DNA of 64,000 nucleotides from CAZOOK01 sp964581385. Its GTDB lineage: Bacteria; Pseudomonadota; Gammaproteobacteria; Nevskiales; Nevskiaceae. The position numbers were made by a program, and so were the translations under genes. Numbering within the stretch: position 1 is the stretch's first letter; each line of letters starts with the position of its first letter. The notes under the pieces were generated by a model that worked only from the letters and a program-made list of their open reading frames with translations, had not been told where the DNA came from and searched no databases. Positions 35,878-45,552 of the stretch are shown here, piece after piece. The DNA lies in contig CAZOOK010000001.1 of NCBI GenBank assembly GCA_964581385.1, positions 62,001-126,000 on the forward strand, written 5' to 3'.

Positions 35878-36969
35878 ATGCGTACTCGATCAGCGCTGAT
35901 ACATTCCTCCGCAGCGGAAGCTGCGTCTGTGACGCGGAGCAAATCCACATCCGGATGTTTGCGTCGTTTCAGCGTACTTTCCACATGCGTTGCGTTGGCC
36001 GGCATTTTCCACTGCGTGCAGGCGGTGGCCGCAAACCAGAACGGTGGCGGTTCGAGCTGTGAGCAGGTGATTCCGGCTATCACATCGGGTTACGGAGCGA
36101 ACGGTTCTTACGCGGTGGATATTCAGTCGGTCGACAATCCGGGATTCAAGCGCAAGCCGGTGCAGGTATTTCTGCCGCGCGGAGCGGAAGGCAAGCGGCC
36201 GGTGATCTTTTTTTCGCACGGCTATGGGCCGGGTGAATGGAAGAGTTATTCCGATCTCATCACCCACTGGGTCAGCGTCGGGTATGTCGTGGTCTTTTCG
36301 TCGTATCCGGCGATATTCGCCGATACCGATGAGCGTTACGACGCTTTATGGAAGGGATTCGAGGCCGCCGCCGACAAGTTCGGAAGCAGCATGGATCTGA
36401 GCCGTGTCGGCTTTGCCGGCCACTCGTACGGCGGTGGCGCCACACCCGCTATGGCTTATCACGGGCTGGTCGGAAAAGGCTGGGGGAGGCAGGGTGCATT
36501 TCTGGCGGAACTCGCACCGTGGTATTCCTACGAGATTACCGCGGCGCAGTGGCAGCAGTTTCCCGGCAACGTACAACAGTTCGTGGAGGTTTACGACAAG
36601 GACGAGATCAACGATCACCGCATGGGAATCGACATCTACAAGAGTAGCCACATCTCCGCTCAGTATTTTTTCCTGGTTCACTCGGCCAGCATCAATGGCT
36701 GCGAGGTCACGGCGGATCATTCGGCGCCCGCTCGCAGTCCGTCCTTGCGGATCAAGCAATACGGCGTTTTCCGACCGCTCGATGCGCTTGCCGATATCGC
36801 ATTCAACGGATCGAGCGCGGCACGCGAGGCGCTTACCACGATGGGACAGAGCAAATCGAATGGTGGCTATCAGCCGCTGTCGGCCGAGAGCGAACCGTCA
36901 CCCGTTCAGCCGGAGAGCTACTACAAATTCGCCTGGAGCAACAGCAAAAATCCGCGCTTGCAGCATTGA
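35878..36969 (+). CDS. Exported alpha/beta hydrolase
   Basis: The 363-residue protein has an N-terminal signal (hydrophobic about 29-50, ending VQAVAA). The hydrolase domain has an oxyanion segment FFSHGYG, nucleophile elbow GFAGHSYGGG, and later VYDKDEINDH and HSASINGC with possible acid and His residues. The pattern resembles extracellular esterases of the dienelactone-hydrolase and PET-hydrolase superfamily; the substrate is unknown. ATG at 35878 is preferred to an upstream TTG. It appears to be a single gene, 39 bases after the propeller gene. Confidence 0.77.
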   Translation: MRTRSALIHSSAAEAASVTRSKSTSGCLRRFSVLSTCVALAGIFHCVQAVAANQNGGGSSCEQVIPAITSGYGANGSYAVDIQSVDNPGFKRKPVQVFLPRGAEGKRPVIFFSHGYGPGEWKSYSDLITHWVSVGYVVVFSSYPAIFADTDERYDALWKGFEAAADKFGSSMDLSRVGFAGHSYGGGATPAMAYHGLVGKGWGRQGAFLAELAPWYSYEITAAQWQQFPGNVQQFVEVYDKDEINDHRMGIDIYKSSHISAQYFFLVHSASINGCEVTADHSAPARSPSLRIKQYGVFRPLDALADIAFNGSSAAREALTTMGQSKSNGGYQPLSAESEPSPVQPESYYKFAWSNSKNPRLQH

Positions 36970-37114
36970 AGCTCTGGTGGTTGGTTGAGTGCGTCGTCAA
37001 AATACGCAGGCAGCGTTGCACTCACGTGGATCGGGAGGCATTTTCTTTACCGCCCGCCATCGTTCCGGCTATTCTTGATCGGTTGCCAGTCCTTCGCTGA
37101 TACCGTCCTCCCTG

Positions 37115-37492
37115 ATGTTCGCAGTTTTTCGCCGCCGTAAGCTTTTCGCCTTCGCCGTATGGCTGGCGCTGTCGGCGATGTTCGTGCGGGGATTATTGCC
37201 GTTTGGGTATATGCCAGCGCAGGCTTCTGGCGGAACGGCGGGGTTGACGCTCGTCTGGTGTTCCGGCGGCTCTCTGGCCGCAAGTCCGAAATCACCCGGG
37301 ATTCCGTTCGGAGAGCATGCAGATAAATGCCCGTTCGCGTTCGCCGCGATGGCGGTTTTTCCGTTAGCCGCCGCTGCCGACTTTTCCCTGTTCGCCTATG
37401 CATCGGAAGTGCCTGAGCCGTATCAGGCCGCACTTGCGACGGCGTTTCCCTACATTCATCCGCCGGCGCGCGCGCCACCCTTCGTCTCCTGA
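37115..37492 (+). CDS. DUF2946-like small exported protein, copper-associated
   Basis: The 125-residue protein has an N-terminal membrane or signal segment (about 10-28) followed by RGLLPFGYMPAQA. Then come WCSGG, DKCPFAFAAMA with a second hydrophobic stretch, and a C-terminal Arg-Ala-Pro-Pro motif close to the RGPP end seen in DUF2946. Such proteins lie beside TonB receptors and copper chaperones in many proteobacteria. Here the next genes are a Cys-rich exported protein, PCu(A)C and a TonB receptor. Function is inferred from the neighbourhood only. Confidence 0.6.
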   Translation: MFAVFRRRKLFAFAVWLALSAMFVRGLLPFGYMPAQASGGTAGLTLVWCSGGSLAASPKSPGIPFGEHADKCPFAFAAMAVFPLAAAADFSLFAYASEVPEPYQAALATAFPYIHPPARAPPFVS

Positions 37493-37571
37493 TCCATTGG
37501 TTCCGCTGCGTCCCTTGGGTTTTCGAAGTACGGGCGCTTCTGCTATCCACGCCTCGATCAGGAGTTCACTC

Positions 37572-38570
37572 ATGTTTCGCCCGATCAGATCGGCTATTGC
37601 CGGCTCGTTGCTCATGTCCGCTGCCGCGATTTCTGCGGCGATTGTTCTTTCGCTGCTGCCAGACGTTGTTGTTGCCTGTTCAAGCTGTGGTTGCTCATTC
37701 GGCACCGATTGGTCCGATGCCGGGCTGACAATGACGTCCGGCCTCAAGCTCGATCTTCGCTATGACTTCGTCAATCAGAATCAGTTGCGATATGGTCGCA
37801 GCCCGGTCGCAACCGATGGACTTACGACCGGCCAGGTCGCGAATGAAATCCAGCAGGGGACGCTGACGAATTTCTACACGCTGTCGGCGGACTACGCGTT
37901 TGACCGCGATTGGGGAGTAAACGCACAACTGCCCTATCTGGTGCGCCTGCATCAGACGATTGCCGAAGGCGATGATCCTGCAACGACCCAATCCGATTAT
38001 CGCGGCATCGGTGACCTGCGTATGGTTGGCCGCTACCAAGGCTTCCTTTCTGATCACAGCCTGGGTATTCAGTTCGGGCTGAAGCTTCCGACCGGGCCGT
38101 TTCACTCGCGTTTCGCAGAAGGCCCTGAAGCGGAGGAACTCGTAGATCGCGGTTTGCAGACCGGTTCTGGAATAACCGATGTCATCATTGGCGTCTACCA
38201 GTACGGTTCGCTCGGAAACGAGTGGGATCGCTTCGAGCAACTCCAGTTCAAGCAGGCGATCGATTCGAAGGAACAGTTCCGGCCCAGTTCGCAGCTCACC
38301 GTGAACTTAGGCATTCGCTACATCGCTAATCCTGTGTTCGTGCCCCAGATCCAGATCAATACCAAGTGGGAAGGGCGCGAGTTCGGCGAACAGGCGGATT
38401 ATCCGAACAGCGGCAGCCGGGTCGTCAATCTCAGCCCGGGCGCGACCTTGCGCCTGAGCCCGTCATTGCATGCCTACACGTTCATGCAGTGGCCCGTGTA
38501 TCAGGACTATAACGGCTACCAGTTGGCGCCGCGTTATACAGTGTCGGCGGGTCTTGGCTATCAATATTGA
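37572..38570 (+). CDS. Probable outer-membrane beta-barrel with Cys-rich N-terminus
   Basis: The 332-residue protein starts at ATG 37572 with AGGAG upstream. After the signal peptide (about 1-34) the mature N-terminus carries CSSCGCSFGTDW, three cysteines that could bind copper. The rest alternates polar and hydrophobic residues as in beta-barrels (RYDFVNQNQLRYG, GIQFGLKLPTGPFHS), and the last residue is aromatic or hydrophobic (GLGYQY), as in outer-membrane proteins. Lying between DUF2946 and PCu(A)C genes, it is probably part of a copper uptake or sensing set. I do not know a characterised homologue. Confidence 0.65.
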   Translation: MFRPIRSAIAGSLLMSAAAISAAIVLSLLPDVVVACSSCGCSFGTDWSDAGLTMTSGLKLDLRYDFVNQNQLRYGRSPVATDGLTTGQVANEIQQGTLTNFYTLSADYAFDRDWGVNAQLPYLVRLHQTIAEGDDPATTQSDYRGIGDLRMVGRYQGFLSDHSLGIQFGLKLPTGPFHSRFAEGPEAEELVDRGLQTGSGITDVIIGVYQYGSLGNEWDRFEQLQFKQAIDSKEQFRPSSQLTVNLGIRYIANPVFVPQIQINTKWEGREFGEQADYPNSGSRVVNLSPGATLRLSPSLHAYTFMQWPVYQDYNGYQLAPRYTVSAGLGYQY

Positions 38571-38640
38571 GCAAGTCTCAGCGTATTTGATTGTCGCGGA
38601 ATCGCTTTTGTCCATCCCATTCACCTTTGAGAGGTGCTCG

Positions 38641-39078
38641 ATGAAGAAATATCCGCTGTTTGTGCTCGCGATGCTGTGCACTCGATTTGCCGATGCCGCC
38701 GAAACGCCAGTCGTATCGGCGGCAGCCTGCTGGATTCGCGCTGTGCCGGACGGCGGCGCAGCTTATTTCACGCTATCCAACCCGTCTGACAAAGCTGTGA
38801 CGCTCACCGAAGTGGAAGTCGAGGGTTATGGCATGGCTATGTTGCACGAGTCTAAGAATGTCGGTGGGATGATGAAGATGAGTGATGTCGACGAGGTGCC
38901 GGTTCCTGCGCACGGTAGCGTCTCGTTCGCTCCGGGCGCATATCACGTTATGCTGATGAATGAGAAGAAGCCTCCGGTTATCGGTAAAAATTTGCAGTTG
39001 TCGCTGAAATTCCGAGATGCTCCCGCTGTCACAGCGGCCTGTGTCGTGAAGACGCCGGACGCGATTGAGGCGAAATGA
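38641..39078 (+). CDS. Periplasmic copper chaperone PCu(A)C
   Basis: The 145-residue protein has a signal peptide (cleavage near residue 20) and a cupredoxin-like PCu(A)C domain. The copper-binding Met/His motif is visible: AMLHES, then MMKM, then GAYHVMLM, matching the H-M-x10-M-x21-H-x-M pattern. It delivers Cu(I) in the periplasm to cytochrome oxidase or, here, possibly other copper enzymes such as NirK encoded 35 kb away. GAGAGGTGCTCG precedes the ATG. Confidence 0.87.
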   Translation: MKKYPLFVLAMLCTRFADAAETPVVSAAACWIRAVPDGGAAYFTLSNPSDKAVTLTEVEVEGYGMAMLHESKNVGGMMKMSDVDEVPVPAHGSVSFAPGAYHVMLMNEKKPPVIGKNLQLSLKFRDAPAVTAACVVKTPDAIEAK

Positions 39079-39231
39079 ATCATTACAGGTATCGGAGGGG
39101 AGAAAGCAGTCCGCTGCATTCTTCTAGAATTGACGAAACGGCGGTTCGGCTAAATTCGAATTTAATAAAGCGTTGGTGATAGTCCGCAAAACGCAGCGCA
39201 CAGCGGACAGAAAAAGCGATTGGGGAGATAT

Positions 39232-41625
39232 GTGAAGAACAACAGTGGCGCGGTTCGCATTGCAATGCTTGCATGCACGCTCTGCGCAGGATTGCCCGCG
39301 CGAGGAGACGATTTGCAATCCAACTCCACATCGCAGAATCCGGCAGCGGTGCTGGAACTGCCCGGCGTCGAAGTCGTCGGTACGACGCCGCTGCCGGGTC
39401 TGGGCGTGCCGATCAGCCGTGTTCCGGCCAATGTGCAGACTGCGAACAGCAGGGAAATCGAGAAGCAGCAGACGCTGGATCTTGCCGATTTCATGAACCA
39501 GAACCTCAACGGTGTATTTATTAACGAAACGCAGGGCAATCCGTTTCAGCCTGACGTGGATTTCCGTGGCTTCACGGCTTCGCCATTACTGGGTGCGCCG
39601 CAGGGGCTGTCGGTTTATGTCGATGGCGTGCGTGTAAACGAATCGTTTGGCGATGTCGTCAACTGGGACCTGATTCAGGAGTCGGTGATTTCCTCGGTGA
39701 CATTGACGCCGGGCTCTAATCCGGTGTTCGGACTCAATACGCTGGGAGGGGCACTCTCGGTGCAAACGAAGAGCGGGCACGAATATCCCGGCACTCGCAT
39801 CCAGGCCTACGGCGGTTCTTTCGGCAGGCGCGCCGGGGAATTCGAGACCGGCGGGTCGAGCGGCAAGTTCGATTATTTCCTGAGCGGAAACTGGTTCGAC
39901 GAAGACGGCTGGCGGCCTTCTTCGCCATCCCATGTGCGCCAACTGTTTGGCAAGACGGGATGGGAGGATGAGAAAACCGACGTCGATATCAGCTATGTCT
40001 TCGCCGACACCAACATGAACGGTAATGGCCTAACGCCACAGGATATGCTGGCGTCGCTTGGTCGCGACACAGTCTTCACGTTTTTCGATAACACCAAGAA
40101 CCACCTGAACTTCGTCAATGCACGAGCGAGCCGCTTTCTGCGCAATGATCTTCTGGTGGACGGCAATGTCTATTTCCGACAGCTGGCGACAAAGACTTTC
40201 AACGGTGATATCGGCGATAACTATCACGATGATTACGAAAACTCGATCGCGCTTGGCGGAGGCTGCGCTTTGTCCTTGAATCCGGACGACTGCGCGGCGC
40301 AGACGTATGCGTATGAGTCAGGAGTGAATCACTCCAGTGAAACCACGCAGCGGACTCGTGGATCGACGATGCAGCTCACCTATACCGGCGGAATATTCAA
40401 TCGGAAAAATCAGCTTGTATCAGGTCTAAGCTACGACGACGGGCGCAGCGATTTCGCGCAGAGCTCGCAGGATGCGGTGATCACTGCTGGGCGTGCCACC
40501 GAAGCGGACGGCCCAGTGACTCAGGAAGTCGGTCTCTTCGGTACCGATAGAAGCTATGGACTTTTTGCAACCGACACCTTTTCCGAGAATGACCGGCTTC
40601 ACATGACTGCGTCGGCGCGCTACAACACAACGCGGGTGGAACTGGAAGATCGTCTTCAGGAGCAGCCTGGGCAGCAGAGCTTCACCGGGGGCGTGCACGA
40701 CTATCATCGTCTCAATCCGGCGCTAGGTATAAACATAACGCCAGACAAGACGTTGACGATTTATGGCGGCTATAACGAAGGCAGCCGCGCACCGACACCA
40801 ATTGAACTGGGTTGCGCTGATCCCGACGTTCCCTGCAAATTGCCGAACGCCTTCGCATCGGATCCGGATCTGCAGCTGGTTGTAGCCAAGACTTACGAAG
40901 CGGGCGGGCGCGGCAAGTTGTTTGGCGACTCCATCGGATGGTCCGCTGCCGTTTATCGAACCACCGTCGACAACGACATCCAATTCATTTCCAGCACGAT
41001 TTCTGGTGCTGGGTATTTCGCCAATGTCGGCAAAACCCGGCGCCAAGGCATCGAGCTGAGCCTGAATGGGCGGCTACATAGATTCAAGTGGCGCACGGAT
41101 TATAGTTACGTCGATGCTTCTTACAGAACACCATTTATTGTTTCGTCTCCAAACAATAGCGCGGCGGACGGCGACGGTAATATTCTGGTTCCGGCCGGCG
41201 CAACTATCCCAGAAGTGCCGCGTTTCACGGGCAAGCTCATTGGTGAGTATGCGATAACTAGAAAATGGGATGTCAGTGCCAACTTAGTGCTGGCATCTGC
41301 CTCGTTTGTGCGTGGCAACGAAAATAACCAGCATCAAGCCGGGACGAATGCCGAAGGCGATATCTTTGAGCATTCGGGGAGCACCGGCGGTTACGCGCTA
41401 CTCAATCTGAGCTCCCGCTTCGAATTAAATGGACATCTGGAATTATTCGGCCGCCTGAACAATATGTTCGACACCAATTACGCAACCGCCGGGCAATTGG
41501 TATCGAATCCATTCGACACGAGTGGGCATTTCAATTCAAATGCAACCACATGGTCCAACGTCACCGCCGTTTCTACCGGTGCGCCACGCGCGGTATGGGC
41601 GGGTATTCGGGCGGAATGGGATTGA
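39232..41625 (+). CDS. TonB-dependent outer-membrane receptor
   Basis: The 797-residue receptor starts at GTG 39232, four bases after GGGGAGA. A signal peptide (about 1-24) precedes a plug domain (about 45-180, with VYVDGVRVNESFGDVVNWDLI and LTPGSNPVFGLNTLGGALSV) and a 22-strand barrel ending in WAGIRAEWD. TonB receptors import scarce ligands across the outer membrane. As the preceding genes are copper-related, a copper complex is the likely ligand; this is inference, and siderophores cannot be excluded. No tonB/exbB genes are present in the window. Confidence 0.9.
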   Translation: MKNNSGAVRIAMLACTLCAGLPARGDDLQSNSTSQNPAAVLELPGVEVVGTTPLPGLGVPISRVPANVQTANSREIEKQQTLDLADFMNQNLNGVFINETQGNPFQPDVDFRGFTASPLLGAPQGLSVYVDGVRVNESFGDVVNWDLIQESVISSVTLTPGSNPVFGLNTLGGALSVQTKSGHEYPGTRIQAYGGSFGRRAGEFETGGSSGKFDYFLSGNWFDEDGWRPSSPSHVRQLFGKTGWEDEKTDVDISYVFADTNMNGNGLTPQDMLASLGRDTVFTFFDNTKNHLNFVNARASRFLRNDLLVDGNVYFRQLATKTFNGDIGDNYHDDYENSIALGGGCALSLNPDDCAAQTYAYESGVNHSSETTQRTRGSTMQLTYTGGIFNRKNQLVSGLSYDDGRSDFAQSSQDAVITAGRATEADGPVTQEVGLFGTDRSYGLFATDTFSENDRLHMTASARYNTTRVELEDRLQEQPGQQSFTGGVHDYHRLNPALGINITPDKTLTIYGGYNEGSRAPTPIELGCADPDVPCKLPNAFASDPDLQLVVAKTYEAGGRGKLFGDSIGWSAAVYRTTVDNDIQFISSTISGAGYFANVGKTRRQGIELSLNGRLHRFKWRTDYSYVDASYRTPFIVSSPNNSAADGDGNILVPAGATIPEVPRFTGKLIGEYAITRKWDVSANLVLASASFVRGNENNQHQAGTNAEGDIFEHSGSTGGYALLNLSSRFELNGHLELFGRLNNMFDTNYATAGQLVSNPFDTSGHFNSNATTWSNVTAVSTGAPRAVWAGIRAEWD

Positions 41626-41749
41626 GTGCAATTGGCTGGCGGTATTTTCGATTGCAACTTGATGGGCAGGTGCTCGCCGGCGAAAGGAGGTATTGCAGCA
41701 TGCGCGGTGGCGAGCCAGAGAACAGTGGTATGGACTATGCCCCGACTGT

Positions 41750-42730
41750 TTAACGACGAAACTTCATATGTGCGCCGGTTGGAACGAGGACGATATCGAT
41801 GCCGTACTCGTCGAGCAACAGCGCGAGAGCAGCAAATACACCGATGACGTCTTCTGCATCCAAACAGGTTTCGATACTGGCAGACTGGAACTGGGCTTGT
41901 ATATCGAGCACGACATGCGCGGTGCCCGATGACAGTTTTTCCTCATAAGTGCTCAGCCGCAGCGCCGACGCTGCCATCTCTGCTTCACCGGCAGGTGTAA
42001 TGGCCATCAGCAGGATGGCAATCAATACGAATTGGAGGCTGGCGCTGGACTCCGCCGTGATTGCACATGTGTCGAGAAAGCCAAGATCGTCGATATCCAG
42101 ACGAGTTTGCGACAGCATCAGCAATCCTCGCAGCTGACGCAGCGTGTCTTTGATCACTTGACCAGCCGTTGTTGGAATGTCGCTCGGGGCGGACAGCCAT
42201 AATGCGACCATGTGGTTCTGCAGCGTTTGCAGATCACGTAAACGATCTTTGATGATGCGAAGGCTCGATGTCACGCGAGTCGATTCCGTTGTGCCGGAAC
42301 CTAAAGTCAGAATCTGCGTGACAAGATCGACGTTAAGCGACAGCGCATTCATCGGATTGCGTAAATCATGCAGAACGTGATCCGCGACGCGCGGTGCCAA
42401 GGCGGTGCGCAGCCGGTCGCGCAACCGCTCACGGCTATCGTGGAGCGATTGGATACGCCAGATGCACAGGTTATCGGGTGCGGCGATATGCCGCAGGCGC
42501 CAATAGCCGCTGTCGGCATCTTTTGCCACCAAGATATCGCCGGTTCGACCCTGCGTATCCACGCGGTTCAGCAACTGCGGCGACAGTCCGAGCACGCAAT
42601 GTCCATCGAGCGGATGCATGCGTCCTTCGCGCAATAGATACACATCCGCATCAGGCATTGCTGCCAGAAGCCACTGTGGCGCTGGATCTGCCATCGCAGG
42701 TTCGAGCATAGGGATGGTGGCCATGTCCAT
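41750..42730 (-). CDS. Histidine-kinase-like protein lacking ATP-binding boxes
   Basis: The 326-residue protein has an N-terminal PAS-like sensory part (about 20-100) and a HisKA-type dimerisation helix with the phospho-acceptor His in VLHDLRNPMNALSLNVDL. The region that should bind ATP is degenerate: LQFVLIAILLMAIT occupies the N-box position without the Asn residues, and no DxGxG or GxGLG box follows before the end. It may act as a phosphotransferase or a sensory partner. ATG 42730 has GGAAGG upstream; GTG 42745 directly follows the regulator's stop. It is clearly coupled to the sigma-54 regulator. Confidence 0.62.
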   Translation of the reverse strand: MDMATIPMLEPAMADPAPQWLLAAMPDADVYLLREGRMHPLDGHCVLGLSPQLLNRVDTQGRTGDILVAKDADSGYWRLRHIAAPDNLCIWRIQSLHDSRERLRDRLRTALAPRVADHVLHDLRNPMNALSLNVDLVTQILTLGSGTTESTRVTSSLRIIKDRLRDLQTLQNHMVALWLSAPSDIPTTAGQVIKDTLRQLRGLLMLSQTRLDIDDLGFLDTCAITAESSASLQFVLIAILLMAITPAGEAEMAASALRLSTYEEKLSSGTAHVVLDIQAQFQSASIETCLDAEDVIGVFAALALLLDEYGIDIVLVPTGAHMKFRR

Positions 42731-42745
42731 TTGGGCGCCTTCCAC

Positions 42746-44545
42746 TTATTCCAACGCCGCCAACAGTGTTGGATAGTCCACTGGCTTGACGATCACGCGG
42801 TCTTTGGTCAGCGATAACTCTGTCGCGGCGAGCTGGGCTACCCCATCGGCACTTCCCGTCAGCGCGACAAGCGTCGCTGGCGGAACGCCGGCCTTCTTTC
42901 GCTTCGCCTGATATTCCTCGACGAGCTTGATTCCGGATACTCCGGATGCCAGATGCAAATCAAAGATCACGATATCGATGTCCAGATTTTTGGTTGCGTC
43001 ACCAAACCCCCGCATATCGCGTGCCTGGACAATTCCAAATTCATGTAGGGTCAGCAAGGCGGCGAGTGCTTCGCTTACATCCGCGTCGTTGATTAACAGA
43101 GCGATACGCCGCGCTTTCTTGTGCGGCGCAGATGTTGGGGGTGCTTCGCGTCTCTCGATTCGCTTGAGCTTGTTGTACAGTGTTTTTACGCTGATGCCGA
43201 GTGTTGCAGCGGTACGGCTCCTGTTGCCGCCGCAGGCTTGCAAGGTCTGGAGAATCATTTCCTGCTCGACGTCGTGCAAGGTGCCGCCAGGTGGTTCGCT
43301 GCCGTTGCCCGTGGTCGGTGATTGCGTAATGCCGACTGCTGTATGCGCATGCGCTGGCTTCGTGTCAGCGGGAAGCATTAGATGCTCCAATTCGATGACG
43401 TCGGTGCTTAGCAGGCGGGCACGTTCAATCACATTCCGCAACTCGCGGACGTTTCCAGGCCAAGTATGGCTCAGCAAGCGTTCCCGCGCGGCCGGAGCAA
43501 AATTGCGCGCGTTTTCGCCTGACTGCGTCAGAAAATGATCGATGAGCAGCAGAATATCGTCGCCACGTTCACGCAGCGGCGGTAGCACGATCGGAAATAC
43601 CTGCAACCGGTAGTAAAGATCCAGCCTCAGCTTTCCCTGCTCGACGTACTGCATAGGATTCTGGTTGGTGGCAGCGACAACGCGCACGTTTACCGGGATT
43701 TCGGTCACTCCTCCAACCCGCACCACGGTTCCAGTTTCCAGTACGCGTAATAAGTTGGCCTGAAGATCGATGGGCATTTCGGTCACTTCGTCGAGGAACA
43801 GCGTGCCGCCGTCCGCGCGTTCGAAGATGCCTTTGTGCTGTTGATGTGCGCCGGTGAAACTGCCGCGCTCATGTCCGAATAATTCGCTGGCAATCAGGGT
43901 TGGTGAAACAGCTCCGCAGTTCAGTGCTACGAACGGTCCATTCGCGCGCAGCGACAGCCGGTGCAGCGCGCGCGCAACGACTTCCTTGCCGGTTCCACTC
44001 TCGCCCTGCACGAGCACGGTAATTTCACTGGCTGCGGCGCGATTGACCAAGGCCTGCGCCTGCCGCATCGCTGGGGATTCTCCGAGCAGCAGCAGCTCGG
44101 CATTGTTCCTGGCGGGCGTACGTGTCTTGCTGGCGGGGCTGCGAGACGGTGCGGCGCCGCTATTGCGCGCATTGCGCACACGGCCGAGAACGTTGCGCAA
44201 CTCACTCAGTTCGATCGGCTTCAATAGATAGTCGAAGACCTGATGATGCAGGGCTTCGACCGCTGTTTTCACACTGCCGTGACCAGTTACCACGACGAAT
44301 TCATGCGCGCGCGTGCGGGGCGTGTCACGGATTAGCGAAAAGCCGCTGCCATCGGGCAGATCGAGATCCACGAGCACCAGATCATAAACATCATCGGCAA
44401 GCTTTTTCGTCGCGCTTTCGATATCCGGCGCACAGTCAACACGGAAGCCGTCGCCGCTAAGGAAATCGGCAAGGGTGCTGGTCAGCTCGTGATCGTCATC
44501 GACCCACAGGAGCTTGAGTGTGTTGACGTCCGGATTACCCCTCAT
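42746..44545 (-). CDS. Sigma-54 activator with N- and C-terminal receiver domains
   Basis: The 599-residue regulator has a receiver (about 9-125; acidic WVDDDH, phosphosite LVDLDLPDGSG, Lys in LLKPIE). An AAA+ domain follows (about 160-400) with Walker A GESGTGKE, the sigma-54 contact loop GSFTGA and Walker B GGTLFLDEV. A Fis-type helix-turn-helix (about 430-475, NRSRTAATLGISVKTLYNKLKR) comes next, and then a second receiver (about 490-599) with INDAD, IVIFDLHLAS and VIVKPVD. The loop has Ser in place of the second residue of GAFTGA. A C-terminal receiver after the DNA-binding domain is not the usual NtrC layout. ATG 44545 is preferred. The kinase-like gene follows at once. Confidence 0.91.
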   Translation of the reverse strand: MRGNPDVNTLKLLWVDDDHELTSTLADFLSGDGFRVDCAPDIESATKKLADDVYDLVLVDLDLPDGSGFSLIRDTPRTRAHEFVVVTGHGSVKTAVEALHHQVFDYLLKPIELSELRNVLGRVRNARNSGAAPSRSPASKTRTPARNNAELLLLGESPAMRQAQALVNRAAASEITVLVQGESGTGKEVVARALHRLSLRANGPFVALNCGAVSPTLIASELFGHERGSFTGAHQQHKGIFERADGGTLFLDEVTEMPIDLQANLLRVLETGTVVRVGGVTEIPVNVRVVAATNQNPMQYVEQGKLRLDLYYRLQVFPIVLPPLRERGDDILLLIDHFLTQSGENARNFAPAARERLLSHTWPGNVRELRNVIERARLLSTDVIELEHLMLPADTKPAHAHTAVGITQSPTTGNGSEPPGGTLHDVEQEMILQTLQACGGNRSRTAATLGISVKTLYNKLKRIERREAPPTSAPHKKARRIALLINDADVSEALAALLTLHEFGIVQARDMRGFGDATKNLDIDIVIFDLHLASGVSGIKLVEEYQAKRKKAGVPPATLVALTGSADGVAQLAATELSLTKDRVIVKPVDYPTLLAALE

Positions 44546-45113
44546 ACCTGAAATCTTCCTTTGTCGATCAATAATTAAAGAATTAAAGGCCCGCGGGCCA
44601 TGAATCAAGCGCAACGCACTGTCTGGGCAACATGCAAGGCTTCGGAAAGTATTGCCGGCAATTTTTACACCGGCATGTCCGCAAATGCAGTTCAGAGTTC
44701 CTGAAGCAGCGAATGCATCCTCTTATCAAGCTGATTTTAACCAAGTTTTTCCCATCTCTCATTGCGACCGCCTCATGGCATGCAGGCTGCGTCTGTATCT
44801 CACAACAACTAACGCTATGTGGTAGGGCAAAGGATACAGCTTATGGAAGACATACCGCACGTCGCATCCTCAGTTACCGGTGAATCCTCGACGGACGAGG
44901 AATACGAACTGGCTCCGATGCGTCATCGCAACCGTCTGGGGAACCATCTGGATACTGATACGCGGCGGCCGCGCCCACGGCGTTCCGAGGAAGCGGGAAA
45001 TCAGGGGCGTAGGAATCGAGGGCTGCCCGACTCTCATGCGCGAGATGGCATCCGATTCCGTTCCGCATGAATCGCAATCGCTCAGCAAATAAATTCTACC
45101 CGAGGACCAACTC
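44546..45113. other. Intergenic region between the regulator and a small gene
   Basis: These 568 bases hold the divergent promoters of the sigma-54 regulator and the small plus-strand genes. A 75-codon frame at 44843-45070 starts with an acidic segment and continues very Arg-rich; no homologue or ribosome site is convincing, so it is not called. No sigma-54 -24/-12 element was recognised. Confidence 0.4.
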
Positions 45114-45494
45114 ATGATGACACTTGATGCATCCCCGGCGCCCGCATATGTCATATATCAGAGTGACGATTATCAGGGCGGAATGAGCAGCCACCACCGT
45201 GGACGGGCAAGGCTTCGCGCCATCGATCAAGCCGATCTTTACTCTGCGGCCCAACCGCAGCCCGCGGTTCTGATACATGTGGTCAATTCTATGGATCAGG
45301 TGAACCAGAGCACGGATCCCGTTGCAGTCGATGGGGGGCAGGAAATGACGCCCCGGACTCAGATCAGTCGTACGCGCTCATTCCGAACTTCGGTTGCCAC
45401 TTGGCAATGGATTTCCGAGCTAATTGCTGTTGGTGCATTCCTGGTGACCGCGTACGTGATGGTGTTACCAGGTATCGGAAAGGACGACAACTGA
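45114..45494 (+). CDS. Small predicted membrane-anchored protein, unknown
   Basis: The 126-residue product has a long soluble N-terminal part and a single membrane helix near the C-terminus (about 101-119, ISELIAVGAFLVTAYVMVLPG). GAGGA lies 8 bases before the ATG at 45114. No family is recognised. The orientation and short gap to the next small gene suggest a shared transcript with the DUF4142 gene downstream, but the repeat and scaffold gap lie between. Confidence 0.45.
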   Translation: MMTLDASPAPAYVIYQSDDYQGGMSSHHRGRARLRAIDQADLYSAAQPQPAVLIHVVNSMDQVNQSTDPVAVDGGQEMTPRTQISRTRSFRTSVATWQWISELIAVGAFLVTAYVMVLPGIGKDDN

Positions 45495-45552
45495 TCATTT
45501 ATTCGCGCGATATTTATGCTCCTCCACAGTTTTCCGGGGTGACGATAAAACC

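Noticed and set aside
44843..45070. 75-codon small gene before the 126-residue protein
   Set aside because: Half of it is extremely Arg-rich, the ribosome site is weak and no family is recognised.
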